A stretch of DNA of 64,000 bases, from the NCBI GenBank assembly GCA_013407085.1, contig JACCGJ010023499.1:1-64000 (forward strand), in the 5' to 3' direction. Of the stretch, positions 27,301 to 37,535 are shown piece after piece. Position 1 is the first letter of the stretch, and every line of letters starts with the position of its first letter. Position numbers and translations under genes: made by a program. This DNA comes from Atriophallophorus winterbourni. Its lineage: Eukaryota > Platyhelminthes > Trematoda > Plagiorchiida > Microphallidae. The notes below the pieces were generated by a model. It saw only the letters and a list, made by a program, of their open reading frames with translations, did not search any database and was not told the origin of the DNA.

Positions 27301-29515
27301 ATCAGCAAAGACGACGTCAAACAATATCGTTAGTAAAATCCATTCAATAAGGAAATAGTGGCGCTTCGTTTATTCTGTAATACCCGAACGAATATTAATA
27401 CACGACACTGAATTCTGTCTCTTTGATGACGGTGATCCATCTGCTATATTGTTTGACACGGATGACGGATTAAACAATGAGATCAATTGATTGGTAACTC
27501 ATGCGAATCTATTCCCCTGATACCTCTCAATTGGTTCGGATCCAATCTCTTGGGAATCATAGAAAATATTGTTCATCGCTGAGCATAAGTGATTCACGCA
27601 TATCAAACGTTTACCAAAAACCATTCTAAATAACCGCACAACTCCGCGGTTGAGAACTACCCAAAAAATATTCTTCCCATTAGGGTTTATCAGTTTAATC
27701 TCCCATACATTCGAGAAAACCCAATCGTTACACGCATCAGAATGCACACCCCTGTGTACTTTTTATTTCAACTCCCTAAATAATGGTGAATATGGAGTTT
27801 TGTCTGCCTAAAAGACGACTATTGGAAAAGATTTTTCTCAACGGGTCTTGTCTACTCTGCTGGAATTAATTCAAGATGTCTACAAAAAAGATCGATAATT
27901 AGCCAGCAGAGGTTATAATTAGTCAAACTATGGAATAACCGAAACAACAGTTCGATCTAGCTAGTGTAATTTATACGAATTATATTCGCGGTTGTGGTGT
28001 TGAAGTGGACTGCCATTCACGGCAATTTTTTTGACAAAAAGTTCCATTAGTCTTGCAACGCTCGCACTAATGGGTACGTTCGATCGTATTCAGACATGGC
28101 ACCGATTCTGAAGTATTAATCGAACTCAGTTTACACCGTTTGAATATTATACTGAAATGATGTGCACTTGAGATAATCTGGTTTTTAACACTCTCTGCTG
28201 CGTATGTTGAAAATGAATAATGGATCACTTCCAAACGATAATCATCTCTAATATTAATCAGGTGGCCCTATAACGCTTCTAAATCTCTGCAAAATAACGT
28301 GAAAACCGCTTGAGGTTATCGCTTGTGATTATCAAATCGTACATCCCTTTATTATAATTTTTATTTTCTTCTTCAACTCTGATCTCCATTCACTCATAAT
28401 TTATCAGTGAATTTTGCGCTAAATGGCAACACAGTCTAGACTACAAGTAAATTAATCTATTTACCTCGTGATCATCATTGATCTGGAAACCTATTTTGTG
28501 TAATGTCAACTTCGCATTATTCGTTTTATAGCTCTACTGAGGTCTTTGCAAACGAATAATAGCCGAGGCATAACAAGTAGCGATTTAGTTGGTCTAGGGT
28601 TTCACTAGGGTTTCACGAAGATTGATCGCCCAAATCCTGACCTTTCGTTGTATGCTTGTTTTTTTTCTCGAGCGGTTATTTCTAAACTACGTTCGCAATA
28701 GTTCGTGAACCGAACTAACATTTCCAATAGATTTTCAAATGAATGCAAAACAAAACTGAAATTCAAAGATTACAAGATGTCCTGACGAAAACAGAAACAG
28801 TAAAAATATCTACAGTATGTTAAACTTAAACATCACTACTTGCAAGTTTCCCGCCACCGGTTTCATGCTGTTTGCACTCATTTGGTAAACCATGAAGTAT
28901 GTGATGTGATAATTAGCTCAAGCTTCGCTTCACGTTTCACCTTATGTTTCTGCGTTTGAACAGAGCGACTTTTTCGCATCCAAATCAACAGTGGCTTCAA
29001 AGCTTAGATTATTGTGCGCTGCTTTATCGACAGTTGTGTTAAAATTTCACATATAACAAGCACGATTTATTCTGGCGATTTATCAACTGAGCACCATCAT
29101 ACTTAATGTCTGTGTATTATATGCTGAGTGGATGATTCTGTGGTCATGAACCTTTACAACAATACAGGATTATTCAATGTATCTTGGTGCCCATGACTCC
29201 TGAGGCCCAAGCCTTAACATCAATTTGCTGTATGGCAGTCACTTGAATGACAACTGAGGTCGTTAAACAAATACGGTGCTGATTATACGGTGAATGCCTC
29301 ATGGATAGGCGTATCTAAATATTCAGCACGCCAAATACGTTTTCATACTGAAATTTTTATACATACTGTAAACTTTCATTCTGCCATTCTTCCGCTTCTG
29401 CTTACCGATCAAACGTTTTCCTATTCAGGTTGAACAATTTATCGAGAATGAGGTTGATCCAATGCTGAGTCGCTATCAAGGTGAACTGGAAAAGTGCAGT
29501 GCTGTTGTTTTATAA
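18317..29515 (+). CDS. ADSL: Adenylosuccinate lyase, complete 8-exon gene
   Basis: Exons are 18317-18363, 18400-18533, 20540-20689, 20931-21262, 22600-22803, 24173-24415, 25919-26188 and 29429-29515. All have GT-AG borders and consistent phases, and sum to 1467 nt, or 488 aa (human is 484). The enzyme cleaves SAICAR and adenylosuccinate to release fumarate in de novo and salvage AMP synthesis. It is a cytosolic homotetramer of the fumarase/aspartase superfamily. Visible motifs are RHDVMAHV (about 87-94), TSCYVGDN (113-120), the histidine motif THLQPAQ (H161), the mobile-loop signature [10 protein letters not shown] (292-301), and LDDSA-RR near 317. The ATG at 18317 is chosen because it gives the family-like start ending [12 protein letters not shown]. 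One oddity is that the usual N in DDSANRR is I. Flukes cannot make purines de novo, so a salvage role is likely if this is a fluke. Confidence 0.93.
18400..18533 (+). CDS. ADSL: ADSL exon 2
   Basis: It encodes residues 16-60, from NPLVTRYS to QELGYDIS, including the conserved [11 protein letters not shown] helix. It ends one base into the next codon before donor GTATGT. Confidence 0.92.
19380..19560 (+). pseudogene. LINE reverse transcriptase fragment
   Basis: Within ADSL intron 2, the segment reads [21 protein letters not shown] in one frame and [13 protein letters not shown] in another. These resemble the start of a CR1-type RT domain. It is badly decayed. Confidence 0.4.
19729..19766. repeat. 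(TA)n microsatellite, interrupted
   Basis: Two TA runs are separated by GA, in ADSL intron 2. Confidence 0.9.
20540..20689 (+). CDS. ADSL: ADSL exon 3
   Basis: It encodes residues 61-110 with [12 protein letters not shown], one of the active-site segments. Acceptor is TTTTCAG and donor is GTGAGT. Confidence 0.93.
20931..21262 (+). CDS. ADSL: ADSL exon 4
   Basis: It encodes residues 111-221: [10 protein letters not shown], the catalytic-histidine motif THLQPAQ, and the GAVGTQASF segment. Donor is GTGAGT. Confidence 0.93.
21791..21915 (+). repeat. Short hairpin repeat, copy 5, with CTAC microsatellite
   Basis: It lies in ADSL intron 4. The repeat (to about 21890) is followed by CCTACCTACCTACCTACATA. 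Confidence 0.8.
22600..22803 (+). CDS. ADSL: ADSL exon 5
   Basis: It encodes 68 whole codons (residues 222-289), including [13 protein letters not shown] and [11 protein letters not shown]. Acceptor is TTATCTTAG and donor is GTATTC. Confidence 0.93.
24173..24415 (+). CDS. ADSL: ADSL exon 6, signature loop
   Basis: It encodes 81 codons (residues 290-370). It begins with [12 protein letters not shown], the fumarate-lyase signature whose serine is the catalytic acid/base in the family. It ends with EGLVVYPK before donor GTGAGT. Confidence 0.94.
25036..25118 (-). repeat. Short hairpin repeat, copy 6
   Basis: It lies in ADSL intron 6 and keeps the CACGTGGGCTAAG...GCCCAGGCCTAGACAG block. Confidence 0.8.
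25592..25682 (+). repeat. Short hairpin repeat, copy 7
   Basis: It lies in ADSL intron 6, in inverted orientation to copy 6. Confidence 0.75.
25919..26188 (+). CDS. ADSL: ADSL exon 7
   Basis: It encodes 90 codons (residues 371-460), the C-terminal helical domain, with [13 protein letters not shown] and the LLEDILDP segment. Confidence 0.93.
26490..26830 (+). pseudogene. LINE reverse transcriptase fragment
   Basis: Within ADSL intron 7, one frame reads [20 protein letters not shown] and then [11 protein letters not shown]. This resembles the N-terminal RT block of the LINE family seen at 42180-44300. It is broken by stops. Confidence 0.45.
29429..29515 (+). CDS. ADSL: ADSL exon 8, terminal
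   Basis: It encodes the last 28 residues, [13 protein letters not shown] and onward, then TAA at 29513-29515. It follows a 3240-nt intron. Confidence 0.9.
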   Translation, partial: VEQFIENEVDPMLSRYQGELEKCSAVVL

Positions 29516-32279
29516 ACCACACACCACGCCTCATTCACGGCTAACATTCGCTGCCCATATTTTTTATCTACGCGTTCGCTGGTGCTTGCATGCTTTTGAT
29601 TTTCTGCGACAAATCGAATTTCTCAGTTTTGTTATCCTGTGACACTTGACCTACGTGATTTGTACTTTTTGTCCGTTGTCCTTGACCAACCCCCGAGTTG
29701 TGACTACAGATGGTGTAGCTGCAGAGCGAGAATTTTTATACTGATATCAGACACTAACAGCAAATCAGTTGCTCTTAATTAAACAATGCTCACCGTTAAT
29801 AATTAAGTGTTGGCCTAGATTGTATGAGATAGGCTGAATGCATCTCGACCCCAGACGGTATGATCACTTCAATGTAAATGATTGCTTAGCGGATTGACAT
29901 TGATTTTTACCAGCTTCTGTGACCGTGGGTTTCACAACATCGTTGTGCGGTGTTTAACCCTTTGTCTACGGTAATTGGATATACGTATTTTATGATATGA
30001 CATTTGACAGGCTGTAAAAAGGGTCCTGCGAGGATCAGATGTCAGACGCCGCCTGACAAGTGCACTCCGATGGTGACTGAAGGTTCTGACGGGAGCTACT
30101 GAGAAATCGACTGCTTGTTTAATTTGTATGGGCTAAAATTTGAGGTGGTAACTAGAGTTACCGTCAGTAGACAAAGGGTTAAAATGGTCGATTAAGTTTC
30201 TTATGTTGAATGCCATATCTGGAGAAATTAGCACGAATGAAGTGTTCTTCTGGACGCCTTTGTTGAGCCTGTATACCAATCGCAATCTAATTTTTGGAAG
30301 CAATGATATCAGCTAACTCATGCTCACATATTGATTGGAATATGCTTCGGACATATCAGGTAGCTATAGTAATGGAAAGCAATCTGTTCGAACAGTTTCG
30401 TGTAATTTTTTATTACACTGATAGTTACTGAAGTGATGCTTAGATACTTTCACATCAAATGGGTTTCATTGGTGTCCAACATATTTCCAACATATGTCGA
30501 GTATAACTTTTTCTTACTACGTAGTTAGCATTTCAGCAAGGCACGTACAGTGGTAAACCTACCGTACTGCCTTAAACAGCTTCAGGAGAACTACCGGGAA
30601 CAAAGAATAGTATAACGCAGTGCCTTTATAATTTATCGAAAACTTTCGGGTAAGTTAGGAAGATGGGAATCTTTAAAATTAGTGGAACCTGTAGTGATCG
30701 GAAGTTTTTCAAATTCACTGTAGTGTCAAACATGGCTGATTTTGCCGCCACAAATTGATTATCCTATTTGCATTGCTCCTGAAGCAATCTTTTTGAACGG
30801 AAACAGAAGGTATTTATTAACGCACGTGATGTGATGACAAGCATTTGAATGTGAACCGTTTAAGAGCAAAAACCAAACTAAGCCGTAAGTTGTTGTATAT
30901 CAACGTCATTACTCACTATCGAAAGCAGCTTCAGTCGCTAAAGAAATTTTTTAGCCTGAAAACAGCACAAAAAGACCAAATTTTTCTTTCAGGAGATTAT
31001 AACGTTTTCCTTCATCACTGTTAAAAAGCGTCAGCTCAAACGAGCACATCACTTGACATATCATCGTTCCAACGTTGCGGCTAACCTCACGATAGACACC
31101 GTGATTGATAAGATGATTATCATAGCAACTATTATGTTGTCCCATTTGAACACCCTTGTCTGAGCCAACTGAAATTTGACCGAGAAGACAAAAATGACGG
31201 TATGCATTTAATGCATTACCAGATGAAAGTGAAACGGACCAACAACGCAAGGTACGAACGCTTATTGAATGTTTCCCATTCATGGACATTATTCTGTTGT
31301 CATCATGCTCGAAAAGCATAATCTTCTGTAACTTGGATTCAAGGACTCGTATTGTCGGTGTTTAACCCCTCTTTCGTCTTAGCGAGAAGTGGTAGTGAAG
31401 ACTCATTCACTTGCATGGTGCAAGTCTCGCAGTTATTTTTCGGAGTATCGTCGGTTCCCATGTCACATCGGGTGTGGTAAACATTTCCCGGAAATTTGCA
31501 AACGCGATGGGATTCGAAATGCTTTTCGTTACCGAGTTTCGATTGCTGAAAGTTAACAGTCATTTTGCGTTATTTAATGGTAATTGGCTGACTGCAAACT
31601 ATCACGAAATTCCGGCCAACATCTAATTGTTAGCATACGGTAGCTGGTCTACAAATGTTCTGTGGTATTTCCAAAAGTTTTTGGCCCATTGAAAATCCAG
31701 ATACGTATTTTCAAATCCACAAGCACTTGTCGATTGTATTTTTAACCGGCAAATTAATGTTTTAGCTATTTTTAAGAACTCTCATGACCACTCATTGTGA
31801 TTAACGTAGCCACCAATAGAAGAATGTTATGTCAATTGAAAATGCCATGTATACTCAAGCATTAATCGCCTTTGTGTACATGGTTCAGGAGAAAGTAATA
31901 CATGAAATCAACTAATAATAACTAATTGCGATTGAATTCATTTGTTGGACATTGATTTCCTGGAGTTCGTCGCATGTATGAGAAGCATATAAATTGAAAA
32001 CGGTCTTATAACCGAGTGTACACGCTGACGAATGGCCAAAGTAGCACCACATCAGTTTCGAATTGAGAATTATCGGCGCACATGGCCATACAGAGACCCG
32101 ATCTTCAGTTAATAAGCATATACCAGTTATCGCTATAGAATACTTTTCCATGTGAAAATTTTTCGGACAGGTAAACAGTTATGAAATAATTTCAGTTTCG
32201 ATCTTCTTAAACGCCCGCGGTTCACTTAGCATGTATTTCAAACACAAATTCTATTTCTCTGGCTGAAATGGTTTGTTCA
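29516..32279. other. Intergenic DNA, unassigned
   Basis: It lies downstream of ADSL. Three minus-strand frames (31319-30951, 31563-31339, 32151-31912) lie close together but match no family I know and show no linking splice pattern. A GC-richer block lies near 30010-30120. Confidence 0.4.
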
Positions 32280-34475
32280 TTCGATACATGTATCAGTTAA
32301 TTGCCATTACCAAAACTTGGCTTAACCCGGAAATCCACGATTGGGAGTTAGATTTCTGGCATGTCAGTGCTCCGCCGAGACCGTCCATCACGTGAAGGAG
32401 GTATGGCGCTCTTTTATTATCAGAGACTCAAATGCTGAGATCTCACTGGCTTGGTGATTCAGGACGCGCTATAGTGCTTGTTGACAACGACTACAGGCGA
32501 AGATTGCACAATCGGCGTAATTTATCGTCCACCAGCACACCCGGAAGTGTATAATACGACTCTAATCGTCGAGGTACGCTTGATTGCCTCGAGATATCAT
32601 ACCAGAATCTTGATCATGGGAGACTTTAATCTGCCTAACTTGCTGATAACTAACAAAATTTCTCAGAGCTCCACTGCTGCCAACTTCCAGCAGCGCTTTG
32701 AAGAAATTTCTCTTTATAATCACGTAGAAAAGCAATACAAGATTCAGAGGGACGGATATGCCTTCAATGCTCGATCTGATCTTGACAACTGAAGAAGACT
32801 CCGTCAAAAACATTACATACGATTGTCCGCTAAGTTTGAGCGACCATTCGGTCTTGAATTTTGACTACCTATGTCAAGCAGAGCGAACAAACGATACAAC
32901 AAAAATCGTCAGAACGGCATGCCCATTTAAATTATCAAACGCCCTAAGTTTGATTAACGATTGACACATTGAAGGCATTGGAGTAAAAGAGCAGTGGTCT
33001 AACATTTTGACAAAGCTTAACAGGGAAATCAACTCTAACTCAGCATTCGTACCTAAGCAGCTTGGAAATGCGTTCGGATTTAAAATCCGCAGTCGCACTC
33101 GGAAATGGATTAAACTGCGAAACATGGCTTGGAGAAACCATCGCCGGTTAACCACCGAAACACATAGGAGAGCTTTCGAACACTTAGGAACCGTTATTGA
33201 ACTTATTACTGAAGACAAAATCCAGTATCATGCTGATATAATGTCGAAAATGGAGCGGAATCCAAAGCTCCTTTAACAGATTGTGAACAGGCAGTGTTCA
33301 GTGAAACCAGGAGTTGCGGCCTTACGGACGCACTGTGGAATGACCACAATTGCAGCTGACACCGCGAATGTTCTAGTAAATTATGCTACAGTATTCTGTC
33401 AAAAGGAAGGCGTAGATATACAACTGGATCCAGAAATAACACATCCTGTACCATTGGACACAATAACCATTAACAAAGAGGTGCTGGGAACTCCACTATC
33501 GTTGAATCCAAGAAAATCCTCTGGTTAAGATAAAATTACCCCCAATTGTGCACAATTTCTATGCGAACCTCTGACTCAGTTATTCTGCGAATCGCTGGCC
33601 TGTTACCTTGTTGTCCGCCGTATCTAAGGTGCTCCAAAGGATCGTAGCGAACAAACTTAGCAAATACCTTGAAGAAAATAGGCTATTTTCGGGAGCGCAA
33701 CACGGTTTTAGAATGGGATACTCCTGCCTTACTAACCTTCTCCTTACCCTTGACGATTGAACTCGAGCAGTAGCTGTTTGGGATACCATCCATGTATGTT
33801 ACCTCGATATGTCGAATGCATTTGACAGTGTAAACCAAAGTATTCTCTTTCAGAAGCTGGAAAGTTGTAGTATCACTGGCAGACTATTAGCCTGGTTAGA
33901 AATTACCTGACTGATCGGCTTGTTAAAGTCTCTGTGGACGGTGCTTTATCGAAGTCGGTAGCCGTGTCAAGTGGAGTGCCTCAAGGACCAATCCTCTTCG
34001 CACTTTATGCTCTCATCAAATGTAAGATCGTATTGTTCGCGGACGATATAAAAGTGTGGTAGAGGATAAATAAGCCGGAAGACTGCAAACTGCTCCAGAA
34101 GAATCTGGACATCCTCCATGTTTGATCCCTAAAAATCACCTATTTTTCAATTTCCAAAAGTGTCACATGATAAACATTGGCAAATATGCGGAGTTCCAGT
34201 ATTTTGTTAAAACACAGTCTCTCTTGCACTATGGAACAAAAGGTCTTGGGTGTGTTAATAAGCAACACCCCAGGGACGTCGAGCCACTGCAACTCCGTCT
34301 ATCGCAAAACATCACAGAAATTGTCACTCCTACAGAGAATTTTCAGTAGGTTTTCAAAACAGACAATTATAAATACGTACACCAGACCAACGATGGAATA
34401 TGCAGTTCAAGCATGGTCGCCGTGGATTAAAAATGATGGTGCGTCTTTGCAAAGAATATGCCATTGAGCTATTAA
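32280..34475 (+). pseudogene. CR1-like LINE, endonuclease plus RT, heavily decayed
   Basis: The series begins with an endonuclease block (AITKTWLNPEI near 32300), then GVIYRPP and GDFNLP (near 32620), LDLILT and LSDHSVLNF. A linker follows (IRSRTRKWIKLRN near 33090). Next come RT blocks: GAQHGFRMG (near 33700), YLDMSNAFDSVN (near 33805), SSGVPQGPI (near 33975) and LFADDIKVW (near 34035). The thumb ends YTRPTMEYAVQAWSPW (near 34380-34430). At least six stops or frameshifts interrupt it. The family is the same as the element at 61835-64000. Confidence 0.85.
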
Positions 34476-36334
34476 ACTGGTCGCCGGAAATCATACAATG
34501 AACGAATCCAAACCCTGAATTTATTCGATTATCCACGTCGTCGTCTCCGGTGGATTTGATTTACCATATTTTAAAAACCGCAAACCACCCTCTACAATGC
34601 TTATTTAATTTACGGTGCACATTTATTCTAACTGTCACTCACTCACAACTCATCTGTAGACAACATTTTTTGCCTGCGAATTTGTTTTACTTGGAACAAT
34701 CTACCCGATTATGTTGTAAACTCAACAAATCAGCGGATTTTCAAGAGAAGTCTTGATGCCTTTTTTTGACCATTAACCCGTGCATCGAAGAAAACTATAC
34801 ATCTTAACACCATGCACCTACATTTGTCATCCCAACATTCGAAAACAATTTCTGCCCTTTGGATTTTTACCGGATTTTTGAACTGCTCAGTAAGCAACCA
34901 AATCCCGTTTTTGCTTGTTATATTATTCGTAGTAACCATATTTTTCTGTGGTTTTTGTAAAGCTATATGCTTTTTAGATCATTAAAATTCAATATACCTT
35001 GCTACATGGGTACGCGGCATCCAAGGCAATTTGAGTGAAAATATTCTCCTTCACCGTTGAATGGTATTGTATAACATATGGAGATAATAAGATAAAATTG
35101 CATTTTACCCACGCGCGGCGTCTACATCTATTTAATGTCTTCTATAGAATTTGAAAATTCTTTAAATGAGCAGTAGTATCTCATGAGCACACTTCTCGAA
35201 CACAATTTTCTGAGCACAAGCACACGCAACAAGTTGATGCGAGAAGGTTATCTAGTAAATGCCGCGTAGTTTCGTTATCTAGTAGTGGGCTACAACGATA
35301 TCGGGCCATGGGAATCCAGGAAACGTTGAACCATCGAGGGAACAAATTCGGCACATTTTATAAATTTTAAATGGACAAGAAGTCTGGAAAAAATCTAGTT
35401 GTAAACGTTTTGCCGAATCCGCTTATAGTAAACAATCATCGCCACAACAATCTATCGAGTTTGCAGTCGATTAGTAAACACTCGAAAATTAGTCGCCGAA
35501 TCGTTAAATAGCATGTCAGTTTAATCTGCTACCACGTGATGATACTCAGTGACAATTTTTAGTTAATCTAAGATTTTTTTGTAGTTCGAAAATTTTACCA
35601 ACTGATTGGGCTTCATGAGTGATATTGCAAATTTGTGCTTTCGAATGCCACCATTTTTTACTATCGCCGACACGGCTATGCTACTCCGTTCAACTTATCT
35701 ATTCACTTACCCTTTTCGGATTTTCAACATAGACCGCCTACGTTTGTGTTGACAACAGTACTTGGTAATAGGGCGTACTGAAGCAGTCAGCAACTGTGAA
35801 CATACATTTTTGGGCAAGATTTCGGACTATTCACCGTAGACTCAGAAGTGTTATTAAATGGAAACAAACCTAAATGCAGATTTCAAATACAATTTAAAGT
35901 AGGAGCACTTATTATGCAGTCTTCTATTAACCGTTGAAGCTTAATAAACCGCAGCATGTAACACCAATAAATGAGGATCTCGGTACACATGTGTACTTCC
36001 ACACTATTTTAGACTTGATTACATCGTATGAAAAACACACGAAAAGTAAAGATCAGCTGGACACCGAACACCAGCAAGATGATGCTATGTACACAACATT
36101 ACAGATATAGGTAGACTGTTCTGTAAGATATACACACAGCAAGAAAGAATAAGATATGCATTGAAACGGCAGCCTCGATGAACACGATCAAAAATCACGT
36201 TTCGTTGCTAAAGATGCATCAATTTGATAGCCAATTGAATGGATCACGACCTAGTTGAAAATTCGCGCAAGACACGAAGTGATTCCCGCTAAAGAATTAA
36301 AATTAATGGTGGGGATATGAGCGCCACAATGCAT
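34476..36334. other. Intergenic DNA, no recognised gene
   Basis: AT-rich sequence between two LINE remnants. Nothing supportable is seen beyond possible 3' UTR debris of the LINE ending near 34475. Confidence 0.4.
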
Positions 36335-37010
36335 TTATCCTTCGGTCGATCTTGACCATGGATATACATCACAATCGCATGAATTTTCATGTTCCACAGC
36401 TTTTTGAATGACTAAACAGTCCGATCCGTGAGAAACAATCTCTCCCATAGCGCTTGCAACGATGGCCAGAACTCGGTAGTTGGGCGTCAGTTGCACACCG
36501 GCGGCGTGATCAGCGTTCAGCAGCCCAGAGCTGTATCTGCTCCTCCCCAGCTTGCAGACGACGCTTTCACAATACCTCCAACGTGAGCGGTCAAGAGAAA
36601 GTTTTTCACAACTCGCGGGGTCAATGCCAAGAGCTTTCATATCTCTTTTCCAAACGTCTTTGTACCGCAAGTGCGGCCTGCTCAATGGTCGAGTTCCTGA
36701 TTTCAATTCACCATAGAGTAGGCAACTCAGAATACGACCATTTTCCATTCTGTAGACGTGGCAAAGCCACCGCAGGCGGCGTTGTCGTAGTAGGTTATCC
36801 GCAATGGTTGAACCAAGATATGTGAAATAATGTACTGGTTCAAGCTGACAGTTTCCAAAAGTCATGATTGGAGGCGATACAATCCCTTGACCAAGGACTT
36901 TGGTTTTGCATGCCGACTGGAGGTGTTCTTGCGAATGAGCAATTAAAGGCTGCATGGTCGGCAAACAGTAGGTCATGGATTAGCGCATCTCAGCCGGTTC
37001 AGGTTGAAAA
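36335..37010 (-). pseudogene. LINE RT C-terminus, internally deleted
   Basis: A 213-codon minus frame holds FTYLGSTIADN, RQRRLRWLCHVYRM, LYGEL and RPHLRYKDVWKRDMKALG, the usual C-terminal signature of a fluke LINE clade. The catalytic box just upstream reads LLFADH-AA instead of FADD, and a frameshift follows. About 110 codons normally found between STIADN and LRQRRLRW are missing. The 3' end (AACATGAAAATTCATGCGAT onward) recurs at 15-85 and 39800-39950. Confidence 0.75.
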
Positions 37011-37388
37011 ACTTGCTATCACTTAGTGTGCGTAAGTAAATAGCTTCTACTATCGTCCTAAAAGCGTGTTTAGTAGCAGAACAAAAATAATAATAATGTT
37101 AGCATAAAATAGTGATGCCGTTATTCATCTATAAGGACGTTAAGAGCGATCTCCGATAGGAACCACCCACATTAATAATTAGCAGACTGTCGGAATCGAC
37201 GGGCATCTCGTTAAGCAGGAAAATGGGAAAAAGTATTCCACGTTCCGACGAAAGAACAGTTGTTTCGTAAATGAGTATTATATTAACAGAGATTATTAGT
37301 CAAGCAGTCGTAAGAGAAATGAAAGCCTATTATGTAGATTAAAAGAGGTTATAACAATGGAATTCACAAATGGATGCCCCAAGGTATT

Positions 37389-37535
37389 TCAAATGGAAGA
37401 ATATGCTGACAATATACGACCAGCATCCAAAGTTCGGAAGTATTCACTGTCTTGGTTGTCGAGGAAGCATTGCTGTAGCTGATGAATGCTGCGCTCTAGG
37501 TGAGATCGAAGTTCTCGCTCACGCATTTTCACAAC
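37389..37535 (-). CDS. CEP95: CEP95-like terminal exon 8
   Basis: It encodes 48 codons and TGA. Acceptor is GTTTTTTAG. The sequence MRERELRSHLERSIHQLQ followed by EYFRTLDAGR resembles the conserved CEP95 C-terminus. Confidence 0.75.
   Translation of the reverse strand, partial: VVKMRERELRSHLERSIHQLQQCFLDNQDSEYFRTLDAGRILSAYSSI

Noticed and set aside
36454..36825. 123-codon plus-strand ORF
   Set aside because: It is the antisense of the LINE C-terminal frame at 36335-36976.
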